From assembly GCF_018687935.1 (NCBI RefSeq), contig NZ_CP061308.1, forward strand, positions 1,048,048 to 1,112,047: a DNA stretch of 64,000 nucleotides. The letters are read 5' to 3'. The translations under genes were made by a program, and so were the position numbers. This document shows positions 45,058-54,451 of this stretch, piece after piece (the first letter of the stretch is position 1; each line of letters opens with the position of its first letter). Source of the DNA: Polynucleobacter sp. JS-JIR-5-A7. GTDB taxonomy: Bacteria > Pseudomonadota > Gammaproteobacteria > Burkholderiales > Burkholderiaceae. Below the pieces are notes generated by a model, which did no database searches, was not told the origin of the DNA, and saw nothing but the letters and a program-made list of their open reading frames with translations.

Positions 45058-47045
45058 TAAATATCTGCCTCCACTTCATTGCCACGCTCTTCTAACCAAT
45101 CACGACGTGCACCAGACTCTGATTTACCCATCAACATATCCATGGTTTTAAAGGTCTCATCTTCAGTCCAGGTGCCTAAAGTAACCGGTAACAAACGCCG
45201 CGTATCTGGGTTGAGGGTGGTATCCCACAATTGCTCAGCACTCATCTCACCCAAGCCTTTAAAGCGAGAGATCTGCCAGGCAGACTCTTTGACGCCATCC
45301 TTGCGCAACTTATCTTCAATGGCTTGCAACTCGCTCGCATCGAGCGCATAAATTTTTTGTGCTGGTTTTTTACCACGCGCAGGTGCATCTACTCTAAAGA
45401 GCGGTGGTCTAGAAATATGGACATGGCCTAACTCAATGAGTTTTGGAAAATGTTTGTAAAACAAGGTGAGCAGCAATACTTGAATATGCGCGCCATCAAC
45501 ATCCGCATCAGACAAGATACAAACCTTGCCGTAACGCAAGTTAGAGAGATCCGGATTGTCATTCGGACCGTGTGGGTCGACACCAATCGCTACCGCAATA
45601 TCGTGGACTTCATTATTTGCAAATAGGCGATCACGCTCTGCTTCCCAAGTATTCAAAACCTTACCGCGCAAGGGCAAGATGGCCTGATATTCCTTATTAC
45701 GACCCATTTTGGCTGAGCCACCTGCTGAATCACCCTCCACCAAGAAGATCTCGTTTTGGGCAATATCCTCACTCTCGCAATCCGTCAATTTTCCAGGAAG
45801 TACCGCGACGCCAGAAGACTTTTTCTTTTCGACTTTTTGACCGGCACGTGTTCTAGCCTGTGCTTGTTTAATGACCAAGTCTGCGAGCTTGCGGCCATAG
45901 TCAACATGTTGATTGAGCCAAAGCTCTAGAGCTGATTTTGCGTATCCAGAAACCAAACGCACTGCATCTCGCGAATTTAAGCGCTCTTTAATCTGACCTT
46001 GAAATTGTGGATCTAATACTTTGGCAGACAAAATAAAGGAGGCACGTGCGAACACGTCTTCAGGCATGAGCTTCACACCCTTTGGTTGCAAGGCATGCAT
46101 CTCAATAAAACCTTTGACTGCATTAAAGAGACCTTCGCGCAAACCACTTTCATGTGTTCCACCGGCAGGTGTTGGAATCAAGTTCACATAACTTTCACGG
46201 ACCGGTGCACCATCTTCGGTCCAGCTCACTACCCAGGCTGCGCCCTCGCCTTCGGCAAAGGAATCATCTTCACCAGTGCCAGTAGCGTATTGCTCACCTT
46301 CAAAAGCTGGGATCACTTCCGGACCATGCCCAGCTTGGGTAATCGCCTCATTGAGGTAGCCACGTAAGCCTTGGGCATACTGCCATGTTTGACTGTCGCC
46401 AGACTTCTCTTGAATCAATGTGACTTTGACGCCTGGCAAAAGAACCGCTTTGGATCTGAGCAAGCGAATCAGATCTGCCATCGGAATCGCGGAGCTATCA
46501 AAATATTTACCGTCGGGCCATGCACGCACACGCGTGCCATGTGACTTATCGTCTTTAGTGGATGATTTGGATTTGAGTTTCTCAATCACTTTGCCATCAG
46601 CAAAGGTCAAGGTAGAAACTTGACCATCACGCCAAACAGTGACCTCTAATCGTTTAGACAGTGCATTGGTTACAGAGACACCGACACCATGCAAGCCGCC
46701 AGAGAAAGCGTAAGCACCGCCAGTACCTTTTTCAAATTTACCGCCAGCATGAAGCTGTGTGAAGACGATTTCGACGACAGGCAACTTTTCTGTAGGATGC
46801 ATACCAACTGGAATACCGCGACCATCATCTTCCACGCTTACGCTGCCGTCTGTATGCAAAGTAACCATGATTTGCTTACCAAATCCGCCCAGAGCTTCAT
46901 CGGAAGCGTTATCTAAGACCTCTTGAATGATATGCAAAGGATTGTCAGTGCGGGTGTACATCCCAGGACGCTGACGGACTGGTTCTAGTCCTTTGAGGAC
47001 CTGAATCGACGATTCGCTGTATTCGGAAGTTTTACGGGTAGCCAT
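45057..47045 (-). CDS. parE: DNA topoisomerase IV subunit B
   Basis: A 662-residue ATPase subunit of topoisomerase IV. The GHKL ATPase motifs are EVLDNASDEALGG, DDGRGIPVG and GGLHGVGVSVTNALS; the Toprim domain carries LVEGDSAGGSAK and LSDADVDGAHI. Its 5' end faces the divergent CoA-transferase gene across 79 bases. Confidence 0.96.
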   Translation of the reverse strand: MATRKTSEYSESSIQVLKGLEPVRQRPGMYTRTDNPLHIIQEVLDNASDEALGGFGKQIMVTLHTDGSVSVEDDGRGIPVGMHPTEKLPVVEIVFTQLHAGGKFEKGTGGAYAFSGGLHGVGVSVTNALSKRLEVTVWRDGQVSTLTFADGKVIEKLKSKSSTKDDKSHGTRVRAWPDGKYFDSSAIPMADLIRLLRSKAVLLPGVKVTLIQEKSGDSQTWQYAQGLRGYLNEAITQAGHGPEVIPAFEGEQYATGTGEDDSFAEGEGAAWVVSWTEDGAPVRESYVNLIPTPAGGTHESGLREGLFNAVKGFIEMHALQPKGVKLMPEDVFARASFILSAKVLDPQFQGQIKERLNSRDAVRLVSGYAKSALELWLNQHVDYGRKLADLVIKQAQARTRAGQKVEKKKSSGVAVLPGKLTDCESEDIAQNEIFLVEGDSAGGSAKMGRNKEYQAILPLRGKVLNTWEAERDRLFANNEVHDIAVAIGVDPHGPNDNPDLSNLRYGKVCILSDADVDGAHIQVLLLTLFYKHFPKLIELGHVHISRPPLFRVDAPARGKKPAQKIYALDASELQAIEDKLRKDGVKESAWQISRFKGLGEMSAEQLWDTTLNPDTRRLLPVTLGTWTEDETFKTMDMLMGKSESGARRDWLEERGNEVEADI

Positions 47046-47124
47046 GCGCGCAAATTGTAGTCATGTCTGAGTCTAAGTCGGAACTTTTCCCGAATTCCCC
47101 TGTCATCCATGCCAAAATTGGGGC

Positions 47125-48345
47125 ATGGGAGCCTTAAGTCATATTCGTGTTTTAGACCTCAGCCGGGTGCTTGCGGGTCCCTGGTGCGCTCAAAATCTCG
47201 CAGATTTAGGTGCGGACGTTATTAAAGTTGAGCGCCCAGGCGCTGGAGACGATACCCGCCACTGGGGCCCTCCCTTTGCCAAAGACGCTCATGGTCAAGA
47301 AACTGACGAGTCTGCCTACTTTATTTGCATCAATCGCAATAAACGCTCGATTACGGTTGATATCAGCAAACCGGAAGGCCAAGCGATTATTCGTGAGCTG
47401 ACTGCCGAATCCGATGTGCTGATCGAAAATTACAAAGTGGGCGACCTCGCCAAATATGGCTTGGACTACGAGAGCCTAAAAAAGTTTAAGCCAGATTTAA
47501 TCTATTGCTCTATTACGGGTTTTGGTCAGACCGGCCCTTATGCACATCGACCTGGTTATGACTTCATTATTCAAGGCATTGGTGGATTCATGAGTGTGAC
47601 TGGTGAAGCAGATGACTTTGAAGGGGCCAGCCCACAAAAATCGGGAGTTGCGATTGCCGACATCTTTACCGGCATGTATGCCTCAACGGCAATCCTGGCT
47701 GCAGTAGTACATCGTGATCACACTGGTGAAGGTCAGTACATTGACATGTCTTTACTCGATACACAAATCGCTGTGATGGCCAATGTCTCCAGCGCCTATT
47801 TAACCTCAGGTGAGGTTCCTCGTCGCTGGGGTAATGCTTCTCCGATCATTGTTCCCTACCAAACCTTCCCCACCTCAGATGGTTGGATGATCGTAGCAGC
47901 AGGTAATGATGGCCAGTATCGGCATTTTGTTAACGCAGGGGGCGAAGCTCATCTAGCAGACAATCCACTTTTTTTAACCAACCCCCTACGTGTACAACAT
48001 CGCAAACAACTGATTCCATTATTAGAGGCAATGACACGCAAGAAGACTAAGGGCGATTGGATTGCTCTGCTAGAGCAAGCCAATGTGCCTTGCGGTCCGA
48101 TTAATAATTTCAAAGAAGTATTTGAAAATGAACAAGTGATTGCGCGCAATGTGCAAATCAATGTGCCGCATCCAACGGTAGGCAATATGAAATTAGTCGC
48201 TAGCCCTATGAAACTATCCAAAACACCTACTGAAGTCCGTATGGCTCCGCCCACTCTCGGGCAACATACTCAAGAAGTACTTCAAGAGCGACTCCATATG
48301 GATGACAAATCAATCGCCGCACTTCGCAACAAGGGAATCATTTAA
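47125..48345 (+). CDS. CaiB/BaiF family III CoA-transferase
   Basis: A 406-residue class III CoA-transferase with the N-terminal VLDLSRVLAGPWCAQNLADL block, the catalytic Asp in VAIADIFTGMYA and the late LGQHTQEVL motif. Such enzymes pass CoA between organic acids; succinyl-CoA is a common donor. The substrate cannot be read. Its stop overlaps the start of an MFS carrier by one base, suggesting import of an acid and its activation. Confidence 0.88.
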   Translation: MGALSHIRVLDLSRVLAGPWCAQNLADLGADVIKVERPGAGDDTRHWGPPFAKDAHGQETDESAYFICINRNKRSITVDISKPEGQAIIRELTAESDVLIENYKVGDLAKYGLDYESLKKFKPDLIYCSITGFGQTGPYAHRPGYDFIIQGIGGFMSVTGEADDFEGASPQKSGVAIADIFTGMYASTAILAAVVHRDHTGEGQYIDMSLLDTQIAVMANVSSAYLTSGEVPRRWGNASPIIVPYQTFPTSDGWMIVAAGNDGQYRHFVNAGGEAHLADNPLFLTNPLRVQHRKQLIPLLEAMTRKKTKGDWIALLEQANVPCGPINNFKEVFENEQVIARNVQINVPHPTVGNMKLVASPMKLSKTPTEVRMAPPTLGQHTQEVLQERLHMDDKSIAALRNKGII

Positions 48346-49574
48346 TGACCGCTATCTCCAAACCCTCTCTCACCATGAAACAAGTCCTTATTTTTGGTGG
48401 GCTTATGGTCACACTCTCCATGGGCATTCGTCATGGTTTTGGCTTATTCAATTTGCCCATCACCATGGCCAATGGTTGGGGTCGTGAAACTTTTGCCTTA
48501 ACGATTGCCCTACAAAATCTCATTTGGGGCGCTGTACAACCAATCACAGGGGCACTAGCAGATCGCTACGGATCATTCAAAATCATGATTGCTGGTGGCT
48601 TACTTTATGCGCTCGGTTTAGCAGGCATGGCTGTTTCCACTGATGCACTTAATTTCACCATTGCGGGCGGTTTACTCATTGGTTTAGCACAAACTGCAAC
48701 CACCTACAGCGTAGTCTATGGCATCTTAGGTCGTAACGTGCCTGCCGATAAACGAGTTTGGGCAATGGGCATTGCAGCAGCAGCAGGTTCGTTTGGTCAA
48801 TTCCTGATGATCCCCGCAGAACAAGGATTGCTAAGCGCATTCGGTGCGCAAGACGCGCTCTTAATGTTGGGCTTAATGGCCAGCCTGATGATTCCGACGG
48901 CGTTTATGTTGCGTGAGAAGAATTTTGTTCACAGCCATAACTTAGGCGATCAAACCATTAAAGAAGCTTTAAAAGAGGCCATCAATAATCCAAGCTTTCA
49001 ATTATTGACCCTAGGTTATTTTGTTTGTGGATTTCAAGTGGTCTTTATTGCAGTTCATTTAGCACCCTACCTTAAAGATTTATCTTCTATTTATCCTGCC
49101 GTAGGCGCACCTGCAGTTGCCACTACTGCACTTGCCTTAATTGGACTATTTAATATCTTTGGTACCTATGGCTCTGGATATTTTGGGCAACGCTTTCCAA
49201 AGCGTTATCTGCTCTCAGGAATCTATTTAGGTCGTGCGTTTGCAATCACTGCATTTTTATTGATCCCACCAAGTCCTATGAGCACTTATGTGTTTGCTGC
49301 CATCATGGGTTTCTTGTGGCTTTCGACAATTCCATTAACCAACGGCATTGTGGCGCAAATCTTTGGTGTTAAATACCTGACAATGCTTTCAGGTTTAGTA
49401 TTTTTCTCTCATCAATTGGGTAGTTTTTGTGGTGCTTTCTTAGGGGGATATTTGTTTGATCGCACAGGCTCTTACTTGATTGTTTGGCAGATTGCGATTG
49501 CATTAGGAGTATTTGCGTTCTTAGTCAATTTACCAGTGAAAGAGCGTGCCATTGCCAGAGTCGCCAATGCTTAA
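48345..49574 (+). CDS. MFS transporter, OFA/monocarboxylate-like
   Basis: A 409-residue transporter with about 12 membrane segments and an MFS signature after helix 2 (GALADRYGSFK). The sequence resembles the oxalate/formate and monocarboxylate branch. It is translationally coupled to the upstream CoA-transferase and overlaps the following 48-codon gene by eight bases. The substrate is probably a carboxylate. Confidence 0.87.
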   Translation: MTAISKPSLTMKQVLIFGGLMVTLSMGIRHGFGLFNLPITMANGWGRETFALTIALQNLIWGAVQPITGALADRYGSFKIMIAGGLLYALGLAGMAVSTDALNFTIAGGLLIGLAQTATTYSVVYGILGRNVPADKRVWAMGIAAAAGSFGQFLMIPAEQGLLSAFGAQDALLMLGLMASLMIPTAFMLREKNFVHSHNLGDQTIKEALKEAINNPSFQLLTLGYFVCGFQVVFIAVHLAPYLKDLSSIYPAVGAPAVATTALALIGLFNIFGTYGSGYFGQRFPKRYLLSGIYLGRAFAITAFLLIPPSPMSTYVFAAIMGFLWLSTIPLTNGIVAQIFGVKYLTMLSGLVFFSHQLGSFCGAFLGGYLFDRTGSYLIVWQIAIALGVFAFLVNLPVKERAIARVANA

Positions 49575-49713
49575 GCAGCCTAAGCTAGCTTTAAGGAAGT
49601 GGATTTTTTATGGCTTCGCATTGCTTGTATTACTCATCATTTTTTCTGCATACTATGCACCCGATATGATGATCGCCATTAGCAATCAAGTTTGGGCTTT
49701 ATGCGGTTGGTAG
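49567..49713 (+). CDS. 48-residue single-span membrane protein coupled to the MFS gene
   Basis: A short frame read directly from the sequence: MLKQPKLALRKWIFYGFALL then a hydrophobic stretch to about residue 29, YYAPDMMIA and a Trp-rich end. The ATG overlaps the MFS stop (ATGCTTAA), typical of translational coupling. One predicted helix with a basic N-terminal side points to an inner membrane protein. I do not recognise a family; a role as a transporter accessory subunit is possible. Confidence 0.62.
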   Translation: MLKQPKLALRKWIFYGFALLVLLIIFSAYYAPDMMIAISNQVWALCGW

Positions 49714-49806
49714 TGAAGTTCGCAGTTAAGCAATCATTGGCAAATATGAATGTAGTCAAATTTTCCTCAGCATCATTCTTTAATCCTCAGGGAAAAAGTT
49801 TTACTA

Positions 49807-49881
49807 CTCGCCGTAGCACAATGGATAGTGCACATGCCTCCTAAGCGTGGGATACAGGTTCGATTCCTGTCGGCGGGACCA
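49807..49881 (+). tRNA. tRNA-Arg (anticodon CCT)
   Basis: A 75-base cloverleaf: acceptor CTCGCCG/CGGCGGG, anticodon stem CATGC/GCGTG around loop CTCCTAA (anticodon CCT, reading AGG), T-arm ACAGG-TTCGATT-CCTGT, discriminator A and encoded CCA. Confidence 0.94.
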
Positions 49882-49896
49882 ACAATGTATTCAGAG

Positions 49897-49919
49897 TTAT
49901 CCACAGGCAATGTGGATAA
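49897..49919. repeat. Two perfect DnaA-box sequences in inverted orientation
   Basis: TTATCCACA at 49897-49905 and its reverse complement TGTGGATAA at 49911-49919 are separated by five bases. The pair can also form a nine-base hairpin downstream of tRNA-Arg, but no T tract follows. It may titrate DnaA or simply be an RNA hairpin. Confidence 0.5.
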
Positions 49920-50097
49920 ATCGGCAAAAGTTTTCGTAAGTCGCAGATTTATATAGACCGACCTAGCTTGCTTAAATTATCAGCATGTCTTCTTCTGCAA
50001 ATTTTTGCGATGCGTATTCCTATTGCTTCTCAGTTTTGTGTTAGGAAGTCTTGAGAAATTGCGGCAGAGCAAGTCAAGTTCCCTTACACTTCAACGA

Positions 50098-50931
50098 ATG
50101 ACTGCCTTATCTACTAGCACCATCGCCGCCCTTGAGGAAATGCTCCAGAATACGGCGCGCTCTGCTCCTGCTGATTACTTACCAATTTATTTTGCTCGTG
50201 GCGCTAGTGAGGAGCAGGCTATTGGCTACCTTAATCCTGAATTTATTCCATACCTGCAAGAGTTTCTCAAGAAACAAGCTGTTCCACTGATTTCGATGGG
50301 CAATGATCGCTTAAGTATTCACTTAGGCAAGCCTAAAGATGTATCAATGAGCTTAAATCAGCTAGCGAACCACCTGCGCTTGGGTGGCTTTATCCCTGGA
50401 TGGCGAAACGAAGAGTTTGCTTGGGTCGATCAAAACGGTCATCAATACTTTAGTCTGGAGCGAGCTGCTTTTCGTACTTTTGGATTTCGTAGTATGGCAA
50501 CCCATATCAATGGTTACACCAAGAGCCAGACAATTTGGTTGGGCAGGCGCAGTGAAAATAAGGCTACCGATCCAGGCAGGTTAGACAACATGGCTGCCGG
50601 CGGAATCTCTGCTGATGAAACTCCTTGGGTCTGTGCGCGACGTGAACTCTGGGAAGAAGCCGGAGTGCCCGCGCAAATTGCCGATGAGATTGAGCCCGTA
50701 ACTCGCATTCATATGCGTAGACCGCTTACAGGATGGGGTTTTCATGATGAGCAACTCTATGTGTATGACCTGGTGCTAGCCGATAATTTCATTCCTACTA
50801 ATCATGACGGTGAAGTGAGTGGCTTTATTAACGTTTCTTTTGCGGAAGCCGCTGCCCGCATTCTTGCTGATGAATTCACGAGCGATGCTGCTTTTGTGAC
50901 TGCCGATTTCCTTTTGCGGCGCAATAAATAG
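50098..50931 (+). CDS. Nudix hydrolase with DUF4743-type N-terminal domain
   Basis: A 277-residue protein with a perfect Nudix box (GX5EX7REUXEEXGU) in GGISADE...RRELWEEAGV around residues 170-192. The long N-terminal domain ahead of the box, with AAFRTFGFRSMATHINGY and W-rich parts, is of the DUF4743 kind found in TPP-pyrophosphatase-like Nudix proteins of plants and yeast. The position next to a TPP riboswitch and thiC fits a role in thiamine-compound turnover, but this is inference. Start taken at ATG 50098. Confidence 0.83.
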   Translation: MTALSTSTIAALEEMLQNTARSAPADYLPIYFARGASEEQAIGYLNPEFIPYLQEFLKKQAVPLISMGNDRLSIHLGKPKDVSMSLNQLANHLRLGGFIPGWRNEEFAWVDQNGHQYFSLERAAFRTFGFRSMATHINGYTKSQTIWLGRRSENKATDPGRLDNMAAGGISADETPWVCARRELWEEAGVPAQIADEIEPVTRIHMRRPLTGWGFHDEQLYVYDLVLADNFIPTNHDGEVSGFINVSFAEAAARILADEFTSDAAFVTADFLLRRNK

Positions 50932-51008
50932 CCTTTTAAACACTTCATTGCCCTTCTTGGACGGCATCCTGCAGCAAAGCGGCTTTTCGTGGTTAAATCT
51001 TCCTTAAG

Positions 51009-51105
51009 GATGAAACAGGGGTGCCCTTAGAGCAGATTTTGCTCACAGGCGCTGAGAAAGACCCTAGAACCCGATCCAGGTAATGCTGGCGTGGGGAGTT
51101 ACATC
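51009..51105 (+). promoter_or_regulatory. TPP riboswitch (THI element)
   Basis: The thi-box core is clear: GGGGTGCCC, a variable hairpin (AGAGCAGATTTTGCTC), GCTGAGA, then ACCC, GAACCCGATCCAGGTAATG and GCTGGCGTGGGGA. The closing helix is formed by GATG near 51009 and CATC near 51102. It lies ahead of thiC, as expected for feedback by thiamine pyrophosphate. Confidence 0.95.
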
Positions 51106-51123
51106 AGACCGACACCCGGTTTC

Positions 51124-51151
51124 GTCCATCTAAAACAGTTAGGAGATGGAC
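51124..51151 (+). promoter_or_regulatory. Ribosome-site hairpin of the thiC riboswitch
   Basis: GTCCATCT (51124-51131) pairs perfectly with AGATGGAC (51144-51151). The Shine-Dalgarno AGGAG at 51141-51145 lies partly in the loop and partly in the stem, and the start codon follows at once. This is the expression platform: ligand-bound RNA would hide the site and block thiC translation. Confidence 0.75.
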
Positions 51152-53092
51152 ATGAGTACAGCTAGCCCCAAAACCACCAAACATGAAATTCCGAGCCTCA
51201 AGAGCTTAGAACGCGACTTCGGTCAAAAATTTGCATATCCTGCATCTACCAAAATCTATTTACAAGGTTCACGTGCAGATATCAAAGCACCGATACGCAT
51301 GATTGAGCAATTACCAACTCGGGTTGGTGAAGAACTGGTTGCCAATCCACCTGTTCCTGTTTACGACACTTCAGGCCCATACAGCGATCCAGAAATCGTT
51401 ATCAATCTGGAAAAAGGTCTGCCAAGATTGCGTGAGACTTGGATTAAAGAACGCAATGACACTGAACAACTCTCTGGACCCAGCTCTGAGTATGGTGTTG
51501 CGCGTTCCCAAGATGAGGCAACTCAAAACTTACGCTTTGCGCATATAAGTGCGCCACGGGTTGCTAAGACAGGCAATAACGTCAGTCAAATGTATTACGC
51601 CCGCAAAGGCATTATTACTCCAGAAATGGAATACGTTGCCTTACGTGAATCCATGGGCCTAGAACAACTTCGTAAAGATCCTGCATATAAGCAATTACTC
51701 AAACAACATCCCGGTAAAGGCTATGGCGCCAATCTGCCTGACATCGTCACCGGTGAATTTGTGCGCTCTGAGATTGCTGCTGGTCGCGCCATTATTCCAG
51801 CCAACATTAATCACCCAGAATTAGAGCCAATGATTATTGGTCGTAACTTCCGTGTGAAAATCAATGGCAACTTAGGTAACTCTGCTGTGACTTCTTCAAT
51901 CAATGAAGAAGTAGAGAAAATGGTTTGGTCGATTCGTTGGGGTGCTGACACCATCATGGATCTATCTACTGGTAAACATATTCATGAAACCCGTGAGTGG
52001 ATTATTCGTAACTCACCAGTTCCAATTGGTACAGTACCGATTTACCAAGCTTTAGATAAAACTGGTGGTATCGCAGAAGATCTCACTTGGGAAATGTTCC
52101 GCGATACCTTAATTGAGCAAGCTGAACAAGGTGTGGACTACTTCACAATTCACGCTGGTGTATTACTGCGTTACGTACCGCTGACAGCTGACCGAATCAC
52201 TGGCATCGTTTCCCGTGGCGGATCCATCATGGCTAAATGGTGTTTGGCTCATCACAAAGAGAACTTCCTCTACACCAAGTTTGATGAGATTTGCGAAATC
52301 ATGAAGGCCTATGACGTCTCCTTTAGCTTAGGTGATGGCCTACGCCCTGGTTGCATCGCTGACTCAAACGACGCAGCCCAGTTTGGTGAGCTCCATACCC
52401 TCGGCGAACTGACTGCCAAGGCTTGGAAAAATGATGTGCAGGTGATGATTGAAGGTCCGGGTCACGTTCCGATGCAGCGCATTGAAGAGAATATGACTGA
52501 AGAGCTCAAGCATTGCTTAGAAGCACCCTTCTATACCCTCGGACCATTGATCACCGATATCGCCCCTGGTTATGACCATATTACTAGCGGCATCGGTGCA
52601 GCACAAATTGGTTGGTATGGTACTGCGATGCTTTGCTATGTCACACCAAAAGAGCATTTAGGTTTGCCAGACAAAGAAGATGTGCGCGAAGGCATCATCA
52701 CCTACAAGATTGCAGCGCATGGTGCTGACCTTGCAAAAGGTTTACCTGGCGCTCAAGTACGTGATAACGCCTTATCGAAAGCCCGTTTTGAGTTCCGCTG
52801 GGAAGACCAATTTAATCTCGGCTTAGATCCTGAACGTGCCCGTGAATATCACGATGCTACTTTACCTGCTGAGGGCGCCAAGATTGCGCATTTCTGCTCG
52901 ATGTGTGGTCCGAAGTTCTGCTCGATGAAGATCACACAAGAAGTGCGTGACTATGCTGCTACATTAGACGCTGATGGCAACCCCAAGCAAGGCTCTAAAG
53001 TCATTCCGATTGCAGAAGTGACCGACGCCGCTAAGGGTATGGAAGAAATGTCTGCAGAGTTCCGCAAGCGCGGTAGCGAGATTTATCAGTAA
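51152..53092 (+). CDS. thiC: Phosphomethylpyrimidine synthase ThiC
   Basis: A 646-residue radical-SAM enzyme converting AIR to HMP-phosphate, the pyrimidine half of thiamine. The C-terminal 4Fe-4S motif is CSMCGPKFCSMK (CX2CX4C). Start at ATG 51152, seven bases after AGGAG; the ATG at 51146 is too close to that site. First gene of thiC-thiO-thiS-thiG-thiE. Confidence 0.97.
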   Translation: MSTASPKTTKHEIPSLKSLERDFGQKFAYPASTKIYLQGSRADIKAPIRMIEQLPTRVGEELVANPPVPVYDTSGPYSDPEIVINLEKGLPRLRETWIKERNDTEQLSGPSSEYGVARSQDEATQNLRFAHISAPRVAKTGNNVSQMYYARKGIITPEMEYVALRESMGLEQLRKDPAYKQLLKQHPGKGYGANLPDIVTGEFVRSEIAAGRAIIPANINHPELEPMIIGRNFRVKINGNLGNSAVTSSINEEVEKMVWSIRWGADTIMDLSTGKHIHETREWIIRNSPVPIGTVPIYQALDKTGGIAEDLTWEMFRDTLIEQAEQGVDYFTIHAGVLLRYVPLTADRITGIVSRGGSIMAKWCLAHHKENFLYTKFDEICEIMKAYDVSFSLGDGLRPGCIADSNDAAQFGELHTLGELTAKAWKNDVQVMIEGPGHVPMQRIEENMTEELKHCLEAPFYTLGPLITDIAPGYDHITSGIGAAQIGWYGTAMLCYVTPKEHLGLPDKEDVREGIITYKIAAHGADLAKGLPGAQVRDNALSKARFEFRWEDQFNLGLDPERAREYHDATLPAEGAKIAHFCSMCGPKFCSMKITQEVRDYAATLDADGNPKQGSKVIPIAEVTDAAKGMEEMSAEFRKRGSEIYQ

Positions 53093-53097
53093 TCACG

Positions 53098-54243
53098 ATG
53101 AATCAAGCTTTATCCATGCCCAGCAAATACGCTATCGTCGGCGCCGGCCTCATGGGTCGGCTCCTGGCGGTAGCGCTTGCTCAGCGTGGAGCGCAAGTTG
53201 ATTTATTTGATCAAGGCGGTTCTGATGCAAGCGGTGCAGCTGCTCGTATTGCTGCTGCCATGCTGGCACCATTGGCTGAGTCTGCTATTACCGAGGATTC
53301 GGTGGTACGCATGGGTATTCATAGCTTGCCACGCTGGAAACAGCTCATTAGTGAACTCTCTAATTCAGTCTATTTTCAGCAAGATGGCACTTTAATTTTG
53401 TGGCATCGACAAGATGCTAATGAAGCCGAGCGCTTTACCAATCATCTTGAAAAGAATTGTCGTCACAATCCTCAATTAACGCTGCCGCAAAAACTCAATA
53501 GTGCAGAGTTACGCAAGCTTGAGCCTGGTGTCGCAGATCGATTTATACAAGGCTTATATTTACCTGGTGAAGGTCAACTCGATAATCGTCAATTACTGAA
53601 TGCTCTATTACAAGAATTAATCATTCTGAAAGTCAATTGTCTTTGGAATACTGCGGTAGATCCGGAGCAATTGCGTAATGATAGTCAATATCAATGCGTA
53701 ATTGATTGCCGTGGTAATGGCGCCAAAGATGCTTGGACCTCACCTGGCAAGAGCTTACGAGGAGTACGCGGTGAAGTGGTGCGTCTCTTTGCCCCAGAGG
53801 TCAAATTACGCAGACCTACTCGCTTGATTCATCCTCGTTACCCCATTTATATCGCCCCTAAAGAGAATGACGTCTATGTAGTTGGTGCAACAGAGATTGA
53901 GTCTGATGATCTTTCGGAGATGAGTGTGCGCTCTGCGATGGAGTTACTCAGTGCGGTGTATACCGTGCATAGCGGCTTTGCTGAAGCCCGCATCTTAGAG
54001 ATGGCAACCCAATGTCGCCCTACTTTGAAAAATAACTTGCCAGAAATTCGGGTGCAGAAAGATAAAGGCTTATCAGATTTGATCATGATCAATGGTCTCT
54101 ATCGCCATGGATTTATGATATCTCCAGCAGTCCTAGATTCCACATTAGAGCTCTTAGAAGTCGGTCAAAGTAATACTGCACTGGAATTGGGTTTGAGCAT
54201 TACCAGTAACACTAGCAGTCATGAGGCAAGTGTATGCGTGTAA
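53098..54243 (+). CDS. thiO: Glycine oxidase ThiO
   Basis: A 381-residue FAD-dependent amine oxidase giving dehydroglycine for thiazole synthesis. The dinucleotide motif is AIVGAGLMGRLLAVALAQRG and the C-terminal ATQCRPTLKNNLPEI and NGLYRHGFMISPAVL blocks are typical. It follows thiC by five bases and overlaps thiS by ten. Confidence 0.92.
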   Translation: MNQALSMPSKYAIVGAGLMGRLLAVALAQRGAQVDLFDQGGSDASGAAARIAAAMLAPLAESAITEDSVVRMGIHSLPRWKQLISELSNSVYFQQDGTLILWHRQDANEAERFTNHLEKNCRHNPQLTLPQKLNSAELRKLEPGVADRFIQGLYLPGEGQLDNRQLLNALLQELIILKVNCLWNTAVDPEQLRNDSQYQCVIDCRGNGAKDAWTSPGKSLRGVRGEVVRLFAPEVKLRRPTRLIHPRYPIYIAPKENDVYVVGATEIESDDLSEMSVRSAMELLSAVYTVHSGFAEARILEMATQCRPTLKNNLPEIRVQKDKGLSDLIMINGLYRHGFMISPAVLDSTLELLEVGQSNTALELGLSITSNTSSHEASVCV

Positions 54244-54431
54244 TCGTCAACCAGATTGAATATGAGCTTCCGAGTCAAAGCATGATCTCAGATGCGCTGT
54301 CCTTGATTAATGCAAAACCGCCTTATGCAGTTGCGGTGAATTTGAACTTTGTACCCAAAACGAAATATGATCAATTTCCCCTCAATGAAAATGATCAGAT
54401 TGAAGTCATTGCCCCAGTCACTGGCGGCTAA
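54234..54431 (+). CDS. thiS: Sulfur carrier protein ThiS
   Basis: A 65-residue ubiquitin-like carrier ending in VTGG, where the C-terminal Gly is thiocarboxylated for transfer to ThiG. The start ATG lies inside the end of thiO. No thiF is in this window; another E1-like protein must adenylate it. Confidence 0.93.
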   Translation: MRVIVNQIEYELPSQSMISDALSLINAKPPYAVAVNLNFVPKTKYDQFPLNENDQIEVIAPVTGG

Positions 54432-54451
54432 CCCCCCCCTATTCACTATTT

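Noticed and set aside
45572..45856. Plus-strand gene inside parE
   Set aside because: It is an open frame opposite a strongly conserved gene, with no ribosome site or recognisable protein.
47125..49574. Oxalate degradation system (formyl-CoA transferase plus oxalate/formate exchanger)
   Set aside because: The CoA-transferase and MFS branch are compatible, but there is no oxalyl-CoA decarboxylase and no substrate-specific motif I can name.
49897..49919. Chromosomal replication origin
   Set aside because: Only two DnaA boxes, no AT-rich unwinding region and no dnaA, dnaN, gyrB or rpmH nearby; the same nonamer occurs singly inside genes, for example at 10372.
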